Positions 9,509-17,040 of a DNA stretch of 64,000 nucleotides are shown one piece after another. Position numbers and translations under genes: made by a program. This DNA comes from Desulfobulbaceae bacterium (GTDB taxonomy: Bacteria > Desulfobacterota > Desulfobulbia > Desulfobulbales > Desulfocapsaceae). Numbering within the stretch: position 1 is the stretch's first letter; each line of letters opens with the position of its first letter. Location: NCBI GenBank assembly GCA_003249645.1, contig QKIH01000007.1, positions 29,297 to 93,296 on the forward strand, written 5' to 3'. The notes under the pieces were generated by a model. That model had not been told where the DNA came from, did not search any database, and was given only the letters and a program-made list of their open reading frames with translations.

Positions 9509-12070
9509 ATGAGCTTTCTGAGACCAAAAACACATATTGAGCTGACCAAACGCCCGCTCTTCTACTGGGTCTTGACACAATACAGAGGCGCTCAACTGTT
9601 TCTGCTGCTGGTTATTATTGCCAGTCTTTTTTTCAAGGTTTACCCCCTTGAGATGCAGAAGAACATTATCAACATTGCAATCAACCTGAGGATGATTGAC
9701 AAGCTGTACCTCTACTGCGGGCTCTATATGGGTGCGGTGCTGATTGCCGGTCTGATGAAATTTTTTATCAATACCTTTCAGGCATCACTCGGCCAAAAGA
9801 TTCTGATCGGCATGCGCAAAGAACTCTATGAACATGTGCTGCAGCTACCCCTGCAATTCTTTTATCGCACCCAGTCAGGAACGATTATTTCTGCAATGAC
9901 ATCCGAGCTCAATGCTATCGGAACCTTCCTCAGTGATGCCATGGCCGTCCCTGCAAGCTCGCTGCTGACCTTTCTGGTTTTCGCTGGGTTCATGATCAAC
10001 CTCAACCCACTGCTCGGTCTTATCTCCATTGCTATTTACCCGATTGAATTGCTCGTTATCCCAATCATGCAGCGGAGGTACAACAAAATCAACCAGACCC
10101 GTGTAACAACCACCAGGGCGATGGCCAATATCATCAATGAGGCAGCAACAGGTATTCAGGAGGTACAGTCCAACGCCAGCAATAAGCTGGAACAGGGTAA
10201 ACTTGATCGTCTGGTCGTCCGGCTGTATGTCATCATGAAAAGGCTTTTCATCCTGAAATACGGCATCAAGTTCAGCAATAATCTTTTCCAGAGTATCGGC
10301 CCCTTCCTGCTGTTTCTCATCGGCGGCTACATGGCAATACACGGTAACTTTACCATCGGTGCCCTGGTTGCTTTTCTTACCGCCTATGAAAAAGTATATG
10401 ACCCGTGGAAAGAGATTATCGACTATTATCAGAATTATCAGGACGCCAAGGTAAGATACAGCCAGATCATGGAGGCCTTTGACATCCAGCCAGAATACCT
10501 GCTTGAGTCACCGGAACCGTCAACCCTTAACCTTGCAGGAAACATCCGGGCCCAGAACCTGAGTTATGCCATCAGCGATGAAGTACAACTGCTTGATCAA
10601 ATCTCTTTTCAGCTCGATGCCGGTAAACATATGGCTCTGGTCGGGTTCTCCGGCTCCGGCAAGTCGACTTTGAGTCTTCTCATTGCCCAGCTGCATAATT
10701 ACACTAACGGCAGTCTCACTATTGACGGAACTGAAGTACGAAAACTATCCAAGATGGATATTGCCAGAAATATCTCCTTTGTTGCCCAGCACCCATTCAT
10801 TTTCACAGGAACAGTCAGAGACAACCTGCTCTATTCATGCCAAGCCTCAGTTATCAACGGGAACGAAACCCAGCTCCCCGATCAGTCACATATTATCGAA
10901 GTCGTTAAGTCGGTGGGAATACTGGATGATGTGGTGCGCTGGGGTTTTACCTCGATCATACCAAAACGAAAAGCGACGCGACTTGAGACAAGTTTTCTCA
11001 AAATGAGAAACATCATTCTGGGCGAGCTTCGTGAACACTATTCCCGGGTGGTTGAATTTTACGATCTCAACAAATATCTCAACCATGTTTCTTTAGGCAC
11101 CAATATCATTTTCGGCTACTTCAGCGGCGAACCTGGCCGAGGAAAGCTGATTAGCAACACTCTGTTTCGCTCATTTATAGGGAGCAGTGAACTTGAACGC
11201 CAGCTTATAGACCTTGGCATCGCCATCAGTTCCAACACCATCAGTTTTCTCCAAGACATGCGTGAAGACGAGTTCTTCTTTCAAGGCAGCCCCATGGAGC
11301 CAGCTGAGTTTGATAAGTACCAGGCACTTGGGAAAAAGCTCGAAAAAGGCGGGATGGATAAGCTGAGAAAAAGTGAACAGGAAGCATATCTGCTGCTGGC
11401 TCTACGCTATATTCCTGCAGATCATAAGATTTACACGCTTTCAGACAGCTTTAAAGAAAAGATCGTTGCAGCAAGAAGGCAGTTTCTTGCAATGGCGGCA
11501 CCCGATGATTTTCCATCGATCAAGCCGGATACTCAGTATGAGAATCTTTTCAAAAACATCGGCGAGTTGAACTACACTCCGTTTCATCTCGATAGATACC
11601 TGTACAACAGGTCTCTTTCTGATAATGTGCTCTTCGGCACAGTAACTGATCTTGAAAATCTGCAGTCCCAGGTCGGCCCAATTGGCATGCAGGCATTCGA
11701 CAAAGAGGGCCTTGCCGAGGAGATCATCGGTATCGGGCTTGATTTTCACGTCGGCTCAAAAGGAGATAACCTCTCAGGCGGCCAGAAACAGAAAATCGCC
11801 ATAGCCAGAGCACTTTTGCGACAGACCCCTATTCTTATTCTCGACGAGGCTACGGCAAGTCTGGACAACGCTTCCCAGACGAGGATTCAGCAATATCTCA
11901 CCAATAACCTACGCGGCAACACCACTGTTGTAGCGGTTGTACATAGGCTTGACATGATTTCTGAATATGATCATATTGTAGTGATGAAAGGTGGAAAACT
12001 TGTAGAGTCTGGAGACTACGACACCCTGATAGAAGAAAAGGGAATATTATATGAGCTTATCAACAACTGA
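9509..12070 (+). CDS. ABC exporter (fused TM and ATPase) with large insertion in the nucleotide-binding domain
   Basis: An 853-residue half-transporter. Residues about 1-320 form the six-span type-1 exporter membrane domain. The ATPase has Walker A GFSGSGKST near 380 and a Q-loop (FVAQHPF) near 424, but the signature LSGGQKQKIAIARAL comes only near 754, followed by Walker B ILILDEATASLD and the switch histidine VVHR. In ordinary exporters Q-loop and signature lie about 60 residues apart; here they are about 330 apart. The motif that normally follows the Q-loop (RDNLLYS) recurs in variant form inside the insertion (TNIIFGY near 530) and again just before the signature (SDNVLFG near 710), as if the segment arose by internal duplication. 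I use the ATG at 9509; an upstream start would run back into the previous gene. It overlaps the next gene by 20 bases. Confidence 0.85.
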   Translation: MSFLRPKTHIELTKRPLFYWVLTQYRGAQLFLLLVIIASLFFKVYPLEMQKNIINIAINLRMIDKLYLYCGLYMGAVLIAGLMKFFINTFQASLGQKILIGMRKELYEHVLQLPLQFFYRTQSGTIISAMTSELNAIGTFLSDAMAVPASSLLTFLVFAGFMINLNPLLGLISIAIYPIELLVIPIMQRRYNKINQTRVTTTRAMANIINEAATGIQEVQSNASNKLEQGKLDRLVVRLYVIMKRLFILKYGIKFSNNLFQSIGPFLLFLIGGYMAIHGNFTIGALVAFLTAYEKVYDPWKEIIDYYQNYQDAKVRYSQIMEAFDIQPEYLLESPEPSTLNLAGNIRAQNLSYAISDEVQLLDQISFQLDAGKHMALVGFSGSGKSTLSLLIAQLHNYTNGSLTIDGTEVRKLSKMDIARNISFVAQHPFIFTGTVRDNLLYSCQASVINGNETQLPDQSHIIEVVKSVGILDDVVRWGFTSIIPKRKATRLETSFLKMRNIILGELREHYSRVVEFYDLNKYLNHVSLGTNIIFGYFSGEPGRGKLISNTLFRSFIGSSELERQLIDLGIAISSNTISFLQDMREDEFFFQGSPMEPAEFDKYQALGKKLEKGGMDKLRKSEQEAYLLLALRYIPADHKIYTLSDSFKEKIVAARRQFLAMAAPDDFPSIKPDTQYENLFKNIGELNYTPFHLDRYLYNRSLSDNVLFGTVTDLENLQSQVGPIGMQAFDKEGLAEEIIGIGLDFHVGSKGDNLSGGQKQKIAIARALLRQTPILILDEATASLDNASQTRIQQYLTNNLRGNTTVVAVVHRLDMISEYDHIVVMKGGKLVESGDYDTLIEEKGILYELINN

Positions 12071-12587
12071 ACAGGCAGCATGTAAATGCAGGATCGCTAA
12101 TGATTTTCAGATACTTATCAACTCTCCAGTATTCAGAAATGTCAGTCCTGACATCGTAAAACTCTTTGCCTATTTTGCAAAACACAAAATCTATTATCCA
12201 GGAGATACGCTGATCAGACAGGGGAAAGATGCCGACCGGGCCTTTCTTTTGCTGCATGGCAGCGTTGCTCTATCAACCTTGCACAAGGAAAAGGATACCG
12301 TTATTCAGCACCTGCATGAAGGCAGTTTTTTTGGAGAACTCGCATTGCTGGCCGACTTCAAATGGTTTTTCAGTGCAAAAGCGGAAACCGAATGCGAAGT
12401 GCTGACTGTTGATCGCGAGTCGTTCACCAAGGTTCTTGAAAAGCATCCGGAAAAACAGCGCATATTAACCGACAAAATTATTCAGCTCAGGGTAGCACGC
12501 CTCTCTGAACAGACAGAATATATGCTGAACCTGATTCCTCAAGACCAATTGGATAAGTTCAATCTCTCCTCCCCTATCATTGCCTGA
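12051..12587 (+). CDS. Cyclic-nucleotide-binding-domain protein
   Basis: A 178-residue protein consisting essentially of one Crp-type cyclic-nucleotide-binding domain (residues about 25-145): the GDTLIRQGKDADRAFLLLHGSV strand pair, the phosphate-binding-cassette position GSFFGELALLADF, and a C-terminal helix. There is no helix-turn-helix after the domain, so it is not a transcription factor of the Crp/Fnr type. The phosphate-binding cassette lacks the classic Arg (GELALLxxxxRxA), reading GELALLADFKWFFSAKA, so true cAMP binding is uncertain. It starts 20 bases inside the ABC exporter gene, implying coupled translation and probably a physical or regulatory partnership with that transporter. Confidence 0.85.
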   Translation: MSLSTTEQAACKCRIANDFQILINSPVFRNVSPDIVKLFAYFAKHKIYYPGDTLIRQGKDADRAFLLLHGSVALSTLHKEKDTVIQHLHEGSFFGELALLADFKWFFSAKAETECEVLTVDRESFTKVLEKHPEKQRILTDKIIQLRVARLSEQTEYMLNLIPQDQLDKFNLSSPIIA

Positions 12588-12607
12588 ACCGAATTTATAT
12601 CGACATT

Positions 12608-13240
12608 ATGAAAGCACACCGCCCTTCATCAATCCCTCTTCGCAAGCTTTCAGCGCTTGTTTTCTGCCTGTTTTTCATAGGTTTTACCTGCACCACGGCC
12701 ATTGCAGAAAAAAAGAAAACTGTTCCCACCGAACTGGCCGGGTTCATTCTTGGGTCACCGGTTACCGATTACCCTGATATTGAATACTCTAATTACTTGA
12801 AAGAAGTCGTCGTCACCAATTGGCATGGCTTCAGAAAAGGGCTCATATCCTACGGCGTCTGTGATAAACCCGGTACAATTGTCAAACTGCAGATGAAATA
12901 CGAAGACAGCAGTGAACGATTTTATAAAAAGCTGTTCGCTACTTTCAAAGAGCGATTCGGAGAACCTACTGTCTGGGAAGGAGACAGCTTCGGTGTACTG
13001 CAGAAGTGGAAATGGAAGTTTACCGATGATAAAGGCAGGGATATCAATCTGGTTCTACAGCATAACAGTCAAGACCCGAACAACAACATCGGCAACCAGG
13101 TGAAACTCTATCTCCCGGAACAGGAAGAACGTGAACGCAGCTGTTTCATTCAAAGCTGTGAATTGCCGGAAAACGATGAACATAGAAAAAGACAGGAAGA
13201 AAACAGTAAATTTGATTGGGACATGCTCATCCCGCAGTAA
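12608..13240 (+). CDS. Predicted secreted protein of unknown function
   Basis: A 210-residue protein with a basic N terminus, a hydrophobic core (LSALVFCLFFIGFTC) and a likely signal-peptidase site near AIA-E, position about 36. The mature part is mixed and hydrophilic, with a KERFGEPTVWEGDSFGVLQKWKW segment that resembles periplasmic proteins comparing related strand-turn repeats. The C terminus is charged and contains two Cys (SCFIQSCELPE) that could form a disulfide. I do not recognise the family. It lies 20 bases after the cyclic-nucleotide-binding gene and its stop codon shares a base with the next start (TAATG), so it is part of the same operon. Confidence 0.7.
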   Translation: MKAHRPSSIPLRKLSALVFCLFFIGFTCTTAIAEKKKTVPTELAGFILGSPVTDYPDIEYSNYLKEVVVTNWHGFRKGLISYGVCDKPGTIVKLQMKYEDSSERFYKKLFATFKERFGEPTVWEGDSFGVLQKWKWKFTDDKGRDINLVLQHNSQDPNNNIGNQVKLYLPEQEERERSCFIQSCELPENDEHRKRQEENSKFDWDMLIPQ

Positions 13241-14091
13241 TGGAACGTCCCACACCCCCATCAAAAACCATTGCCTGGAACGGGTTGGAATATACAGTCC
13301 CTATAACATGGGAGGCTGTTGTTACAGGCAAACGTCAGCTGCTTTTTGAAGATGACCTTGAGCCGGTTCTCGAACTCAAATGGAATAAACGCCATGCTCC
13401 AACCCTTGAGCAAGCCCATGACAGGGTCATAAAACAACTCAGCCGGGAATTCGGCCAGCCTGATTCAATCAATAACATTAACAAAAATAACAAACAATAC
13501 CAGACACTTCAGTTCTCATGGAGAGAAAGCAGCTTCTCGGTCTTCCTTCTGTTTTGTCCTGTTTGTCACGCCAGCATACTTGTACGCCCATACGTCCTTT
13601 CCACGGACATCCAGGAAATCTCGGCGTCTCTCCACTGTCACGGCATGGATCAAACAACCAGATGGGCAGTACAGGATTTCAGTTTCTCACTGCCAACCTC
13701 CTGGCTGCTCGACTCCTACAGCTTCTCCATGGGGTTCACAAGAATTTCATTTAAACAGCATAACAGCAGCATCCATCTTTGTCGTATGCTCCCTGCTTCT
13801 GCTCATTTACAAAACGACTCTATTACCAGTCTGCTCAGAAAATTAACCGGATGCAGCGAATCATCGCTTCAGCTCAATCACTGTGAGGAATTTGTTGAAC
13901 TGCAGAATTGCCCATCAATTGTTTCGCAACTGCGATTGCGAATGAAACGCAAGAAACCGTTTGTTTATGGCAGACTATGGCTTCACAAAGCCTCTGACAA
14001 ACTGCTCGGTTTCACCATAGAGGACATTAAACCGCCATCACTGCCAATGATTGAACAGATTTACAACAGCCATGAAGCGACAATCCGTTAA
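13240..14091 (+). CDS. Protein of unknown function with an apparent internal duplication
   Basis: I take the ATG at 13240 (overlapping the upstream stop as TAATG), giving 283 residues; an earlier in-frame ATG at 13216 would overlap the upstream gene by 25 bases. No signal peptide or membrane span is visible. Two segments look like copies of one fold: residues about 10-50 (WNGLEYTVPITWEAVVTG then LELKWNKR) and about 145-185 (VQDFSFSLPTSWLLDSYS then ISFKQHN), each with an aromatic-rich strand, a Pro-x-x-Trp and a following beta strand. Several Cys occur in the second half (SLHCHG, IHLCR, LTGCS, LNHCEE, LQNCPS). The family is unknown to me. Its 3' end overlaps the PqqD-like gene, which suggests coupled expression. 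Confidence 0.7.
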   Translation: MERPTPPSKTIAWNGLEYTVPITWEAVVTGKRQLLFEDDLEPVLELKWNKRHAPTLEQAHDRVIKQLSREFGQPDSINNINKNNKQYQTLQFSWRESSFSVFLLFCPVCHASILVRPYVLSTDIQEISASLHCHGMDQTTRWAVQDFSFSLPTSWLLDSYSFSMGFTRISFKQHNSSIHLCRMLPASAHLQNDSITSLLRKLTGCSESSLQLNHCEEFVELQNCPSIVSQLRLRMKRKKPFVYGRLWLHKASDKLLGFTIEDIKPPSLPMIEQIYNSHEATIR

Positions 14092-14461
14092 GCCCGATCC
14101 CGGCCATGCCAAATCAGAAGCCTTGCAATATATTCCCGTACGCAACGAGATTGCAAGCTGGCAGCTTAAAGAGAACAACATCGTTCTGATCGAATACCCC
14201 CTGCCGCTGAAACCGTTGTTTAAAAGCATACTTCAACGTTTCAATAAAAGACCGGTTGTAAATCCGACAAAAAAATTGCAGCTTGACACAATGGGAAGTC
14301 AGGTATGGCAGCTTATCGATGGCAAACGGGACACTAAAACAATTATAAAAACTTTTGCCTCATACCATTCGGTATCCCTGCATGAGGCAGAACAGTCCGT
14401 TACTGCATTTTTCAGGGAATTGGGAAAAAGAGGATTGATCTCACTTGAAAAGCCCCTTTAA
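14072..14461 (+). CDS. PqqD-like protein (RiPP recognition element fold)
   Basis: A 129-residue protein from the ATG at 14072; a second possible ATG lies 21 bases earlier. Both overlap the upstream gene and neither has a strong Shine-Dalgarno. The C-terminal 85 residues match the PqqD pattern: LDTMGSQVWQLIDGKRDTKTIIKTFA, followed by a helix and FFRELGKRGLISLE. PqqD-fold proteins bind leader peptides of ribosomally made, modified peptides and deliver them to radical SAM or other enzymes, but many stand-alone PqqD proteins occur without such enzymes. None is visible here. The N-terminal 45 residues are unusually long. It is the last gene of the plus-strand cluster. Confidence 0.75.
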   Translation: MKRQSVKPDPGHAKSEALQYIPVRNEIASWQLKENNIVLIEYPLPLKPLFKSILQRFNKRPVVNPTKKLQLDTMGSQVWQLIDGKRDTKTIIKTFASYHSVSLHEAEQSVTAFFRELGKRGLISLEKPL

Positions 14462-14476
14462 AAAAGCTGCGAGCTC

Positions 14477-14908
14477 TCAGGCAGCTTCCGGCTGAAGATC
14501 TTCAGTTACATTGCAGGCAACACAGCAAACTCCTTTGGAAGATTCCTGTTTGTAACGATTACTGAATACAAACCCGCAACAAATACAGCGAAAAACACCT
14601 TCGGGAAGGACTTCCGCAGCGGCTGTTGCCGCCTCGTCCTCAAACAAGGCTATATCATCATCGGTAATGGTTTCACCAAGTTCAGTACGAGACAAATTCT
14701 CTTCCGCTGCAACAGCCTGTTCAACCGAAATATCTTCGGCCAAGCCATTTTTTTCACTTTCCTGAGGCACAACTTCTGCAGCAGTAAATTCAGCGGCTGC
14801 ATCCACTGCGATAAAGATTTGCCTACATTTCGGACAGCGAATTTTCTTGTTCAGGATTGCTTCCTCTGCTTTTCCCTCTAAACCACAGTGGGGACACTTC
14901 ACGGTCAT
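14477..14908 (-). CDS. Zinc-ribbon protein with acidic linker
   Basis: The start at 14908 (MTVKCPHCG) is preceded by an excellent AGGAGGA, so I reject a longer N-terminal extension. The 143-residue product opens with a four-Cys MJ0042-type zinc ribbon (CPHC near residue 5, CPKC near 25), continues with an Ala/Glu-rich acidic low-complexity stretch (about 40-105) and ends with a second group of cysteines (CICCGFVF, then VCCVACNV) that could form another zinc site. Such proteins are common in Desulfobacterota and often precede DUF3426-like secreted domains, which are missing here. Role unknown; nucleic-acid or protein binding is plausible. It is convergent with the PqqD-like gene. Confidence 0.78.
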   Translation of the reverse strand: MTVKCPHCGLEGKAEEAILNKKIRCPKCRQIFIAVDAAAEFTAAEVVPQESEKNGLAEDISVEQAVAAEENLSRTELGETITDDDIALFEDEAATAAAEVLPEGVFRCICCGFVFSNRYKQESSKGVCCVACNVTEDLQPEAA

Positions 14909-15006
14909 GCTTTCCTCCTCCTGGAATTGGACCAACGAACAAACACTATCGACAATTGTATTCAAACAACCGCTAAACACAAGATATTTCTTTACCTTTT
15001 ATATCT

Positions 15007-15810
15007 TCAGGATAACAAACCGAGATGCCTGGCAAGCACCTGCAGATCAGACCAAGTCGCCTGTTTCATTTCCGGATTTTGAAGAAGATAATTCGGGTGA
15101 TAGGTCGGCATGAGAGGGATCGGCTTTCCTTCTTTTTGAGCAAATGGATGGAATCGTCCACGCAGGCGTGATAAGGGCTCACTTTTATTTAACAGCGCCC
15201 TGGTACTTATCATTCCCATGGCAAGGATCACCTCCGGTTTCAACACATGAATCTGGCGGTGAAGAAAGCTCAGACACGACGTCACGTGCTCTGCCTTTGG
15301 CTGCTGCCCTTTTTTAAGGGCACATTTAATAACGGAGGTGACAAAGTACTTGTCATCATCAAGTGTTATCGCCTTCATCATCCTTGCAAGCATCACATCT
15401 TCTTCTGTACCCATTAACAGGGTATCTGACTCTTCTTCGTGATCAACACGACACCAGTCGCCGACAATGAGCAGTCGAACTGCCGGTCTTGCTGAACTGC
15501 CGGCTGCCGCAAAAACGCGTTGCTGACGCAATGAACAACCGGTACAGACAAGTACATCATCATGAATATCTGCAATTGTCGCGCCGCTGACAACCGGTTT
15601 GGTTATGACCTTTTTCTTTTCCGTGGTGAAAGAGGCGTCACGCAAGACAAGCGTTTTTTTCGGTAAATCAACAATCGAATCAGGCTTGCCCTCTCTGGCA
15701 AGAAACTGTGAAATAATCCCATCACTGCGATAGCCTGGAATCCCTATCCCATGATGATATTTCAGTGTTTCCCGAAGTGATTGAAGAATATCCTGCTTCA
15801 TTTCATGCAT
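15007..15810 (-). CDS. Uracil-DNA glycosylase, family-4-like, with altered motif A
   Basis: A 267-residue protein with the features of bacterial family-4 uracil-DNA glycosylases: an N-terminal CTGCSLRQQR and two later Cys (VTSVIKC and TSCLSFL) that would hold a 4Fe-4S cluster, a GMISTRALL loop, and the C-terminal PTYHPNYLLQNP motif. Family-4 enzymes usually carry GE(A/G)PG in motif A followed by a QGRPFVG segment. Here the first reads GDWCRVDHEEE and the second is replaced by SDTLLMGTEED. Hence catalysis of uracil removal cannot be assumed; it may have a changed substrate or be a DNA-binding relative. The first 75 residues are a family-variable N-terminal arm. The start codon is uncertain (15810 or 15801), as neither has a good ribosome site. 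Confidence 0.8.
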   Translation of the reverse strand: MHEMKQDILQSLRETLKYHHGIGIPGYRSDGIISQFLAREGKPDSIVDLPKKTLVLRDASFTTEKKKVITKPVVSGATIADIHDDVLVCTGCSLRQQRVFAAAGSSARPAVRLLIVGDWCRVDHEEESDTLLMGTEEDVMLARMMKAITLDDDKYFVTSVIKCALKKGQQPKAEHVTSCLSFLHRQIHVLKPEVILAMGMISTRALLNKSEPLSRLRGRFHPFAQKEGKPIPLMPTYHPNYLLQNPEMKQATWSDLQVLARHLGLLS

Positions 15811-15925
15811 TACGAAGAGTTAATTTTCTTATTGAAGTTACGATAAATGAATAGCCTATAGGGTACTGCTTGAAAACTATTTTCCTCTCATTCGAGAAAA
15901 AAAAGCACAATTTCTCTATTTCTGG

Positions 15926-15961
15926 TATAAATGTAGTACCACAAAATATAGTCCTACATTT
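15926..15961 (+). promoter_or_regulatory. Extended -10 element and palindromic operator candidate
   Basis: A TGG-TATAAA extended -10 element ends at 15931. It overlaps an inverted repeat with arms AAATGTAG (15929-15936) and CTACATTT (15954-15961), which continue inward after one mismatch as AC/GT. The repeat sits about 50 bases before the XRE-family gene start. The arrangement fits autorepression by that regulator; binding is inferred, not shown. Confidence 0.5.
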
Positions 15962-16011
15962 TGGGTAATGGACACAGGCTCGTTTCGTTAATCTTATTCT
16001 CAGGATCAGTT

Positions 16012-16383
16012 ATGACCAAACAAGAATTCACTGAAATTCGTAAAAAACTTGGCAAAACACAAAAACATCTGGCAGGCCTGTTGGGCATAAGCCTCAAGAC
16101 TATTCACAGTTATGAGCAGGGTTGGCGTGCTGTTCCGGCCTACATTGAAAGACAGTTGTATTTCCTGGTCATCCATCAGCGAAGTGACACCAAAGACCTC
16201 CTGCCATGCTGGGAAGTAAAAAACTGCGGCGTAAAAGATGACTGCCCGGCATGGGAGTTCCAAAGCGGGCATCTCTGCTGGTTTCTCTGCGGCACTCTCT
16301 GCGAGTGCACCAATGATGCAACGGCAAAAAACAAACTGGAAACTTGTAAAAAATGTTCTATATTTAAGAAACTGACTAAATAG
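16012..16383 (+). CDS. XRE-family regulator with two-CW cysteine domain
   Basis: I use the ATG at 16012, preceded by AGGA, rather than an in-frame TTG at 15961 that falls in the operator. The 123-residue product begins with a helix-turn-helix (residues about 4-50: FTEIRKKLGKTQKHLAGLLG then SLKTIHSYEQGWRAVP) of the XRE/Cro type. The rest carries the two-CW pattern CWEVKNCG, CPAWEF, CWFLCGTLC, and a final CKKC, nine Cys in about 65 residues. These could bind zinc or an iron-sulfur cluster and make the regulator redox- or metal-responsive. That link is inferred. It is transcribed toward an FmdB-like zinc-ribbon gene 41 bases downstream. Confidence 0.85.
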   Translation: MTKQEFTEIRKKLGKTQKHLAGLLGISLKTIHSYEQGWRAVPAYIERQLYFLVIHQRSDTKDLLPCWEVKNCGVKDDCPAWEFQSGHLCWFLCGTLCECTNDATAKNKLETCKKCSIFKKLTK

Positions 16384-16424
16384 GTTTCGGTAAGAGAACA
16401 AGTTGCCATTTGAAGGAGAAATGC

Positions 16425-16640
16425 ATGCCCATCTATGAATATAAATGCAGAGAATGCAATACGCAGTTTGAAATCATAACAACTTCAGCAGAACAGCAGA
16501 AAGAACCGGTAAGATGTACAAAATGCAACAGCCCGAATACCGGCAAAATTATCAGTTCATCAAGTTATCGCCTCAACAAGGGGACTTCGATCCCTGCCGG
16601 AGCCCTCTCAGGATGTACCAGCAGAGGCGGTTTCAGCTGA
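16425..16640 (+). CDS. FmdB-family zinc-ribbon protein
   Basis: The ATG at 16425 follows AAGGAG at ideal spacing and gives a 71-residue protein starting MPIYEYKCREC, the hallmark of the FmdB/CxxC_CXXC regulatory zinc-ribbon family. Two CxxC pairs (CREC near residue 8, CTKC near 34) form the zinc site, followed by a Ser-rich, Gly-rich tail. Family members are found beside many unrelated operons and their molecular role is mostly unproven; the name FmdB comes from a formamidase operon regulator. It may be cotranscribed with the XRE regulator. Confidence 0.88.
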   Translation: MPIYEYKCRECNTQFEIITTSAEQQKEPVRCTKCNSPNTGKIISSSSYRLNKGTSIPAGALSGCTSRGGFS

Positions 16641-16667
16641 GCATAAAGACTGGTTGGCCGGTCCGGC

Positions 16668-17021
16668 TCACTTTTCTTCCTGCTTATCTTTCTTCTCTTT
16701 CTTGGAGGAAAACTCAAAGAGGATCTCGTTTTCCTTTACCATGTCGTAATCCCGGCGTGAAATTTCCTCCAGATAAGAATCATCGTTTTTAACCCGATCA
16801 ACTTCCTGGCGGAGTTCTTCATTCTCCTTAACCAGTCCTTGAGTTTCCTGCTCAAGTGATTTAAGCTCAGCCCGTTGACGCAGAAGAGCGAGAAAACCTG
16901 TGTGCGGTGCAAACATCAGCCAGAGAAAAGCAATAATTATCAGGGTAAGAAGCAGTTTTACATACCAGTTCTCCTGATTCGGGCTCAACGCTGTTTTTGG
17001 TTTTCTTTTTTTCTTTTCCAT
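16668..17021 (-). CDS. ftsB: Cell division protein FtsB / DivIC-like septum initiator
   Basis: The ATG at 17021 gives a 117-residue protein with a basic cytoplasmic tail (MEKKKRKPK), one membrane span (LLLTLIIIAFLWLMFAP, about 27-44) and a periplasmic leucine-heptad coiled coil (residues about 52-90, LKSLEQETQGLVKENEELRQEVDR region), followed by the SYLEEISRRDYDMVKENE motif typical of FtsB/DivIC. FtsB binds FtsL and FtsQ in the divisome and helps to trigger septal peptidoglycan synthesis. The C-terminal Lys/Glu tail (SSKKEKKDKQEEK) is long for the family. The start lies only 19 bases from that of the divergent DUF523 gene, so the promoters must overlap the neighbouring coding regions. Confidence 0.82.
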   Translation of the reverse strand: MEKKKRKPKTALSPNQENWYVKLLLTLIIIAFLWLMFAPHTGFLALLRQRAELKSLEQETQGLVKENEELRQEVDRVKNDDSYLEEISRRDYDMVKENEILFEFSSKKEKKDKQEEK

Positions 17022-17040
17022 AACCTGTTTACCGACGCCT

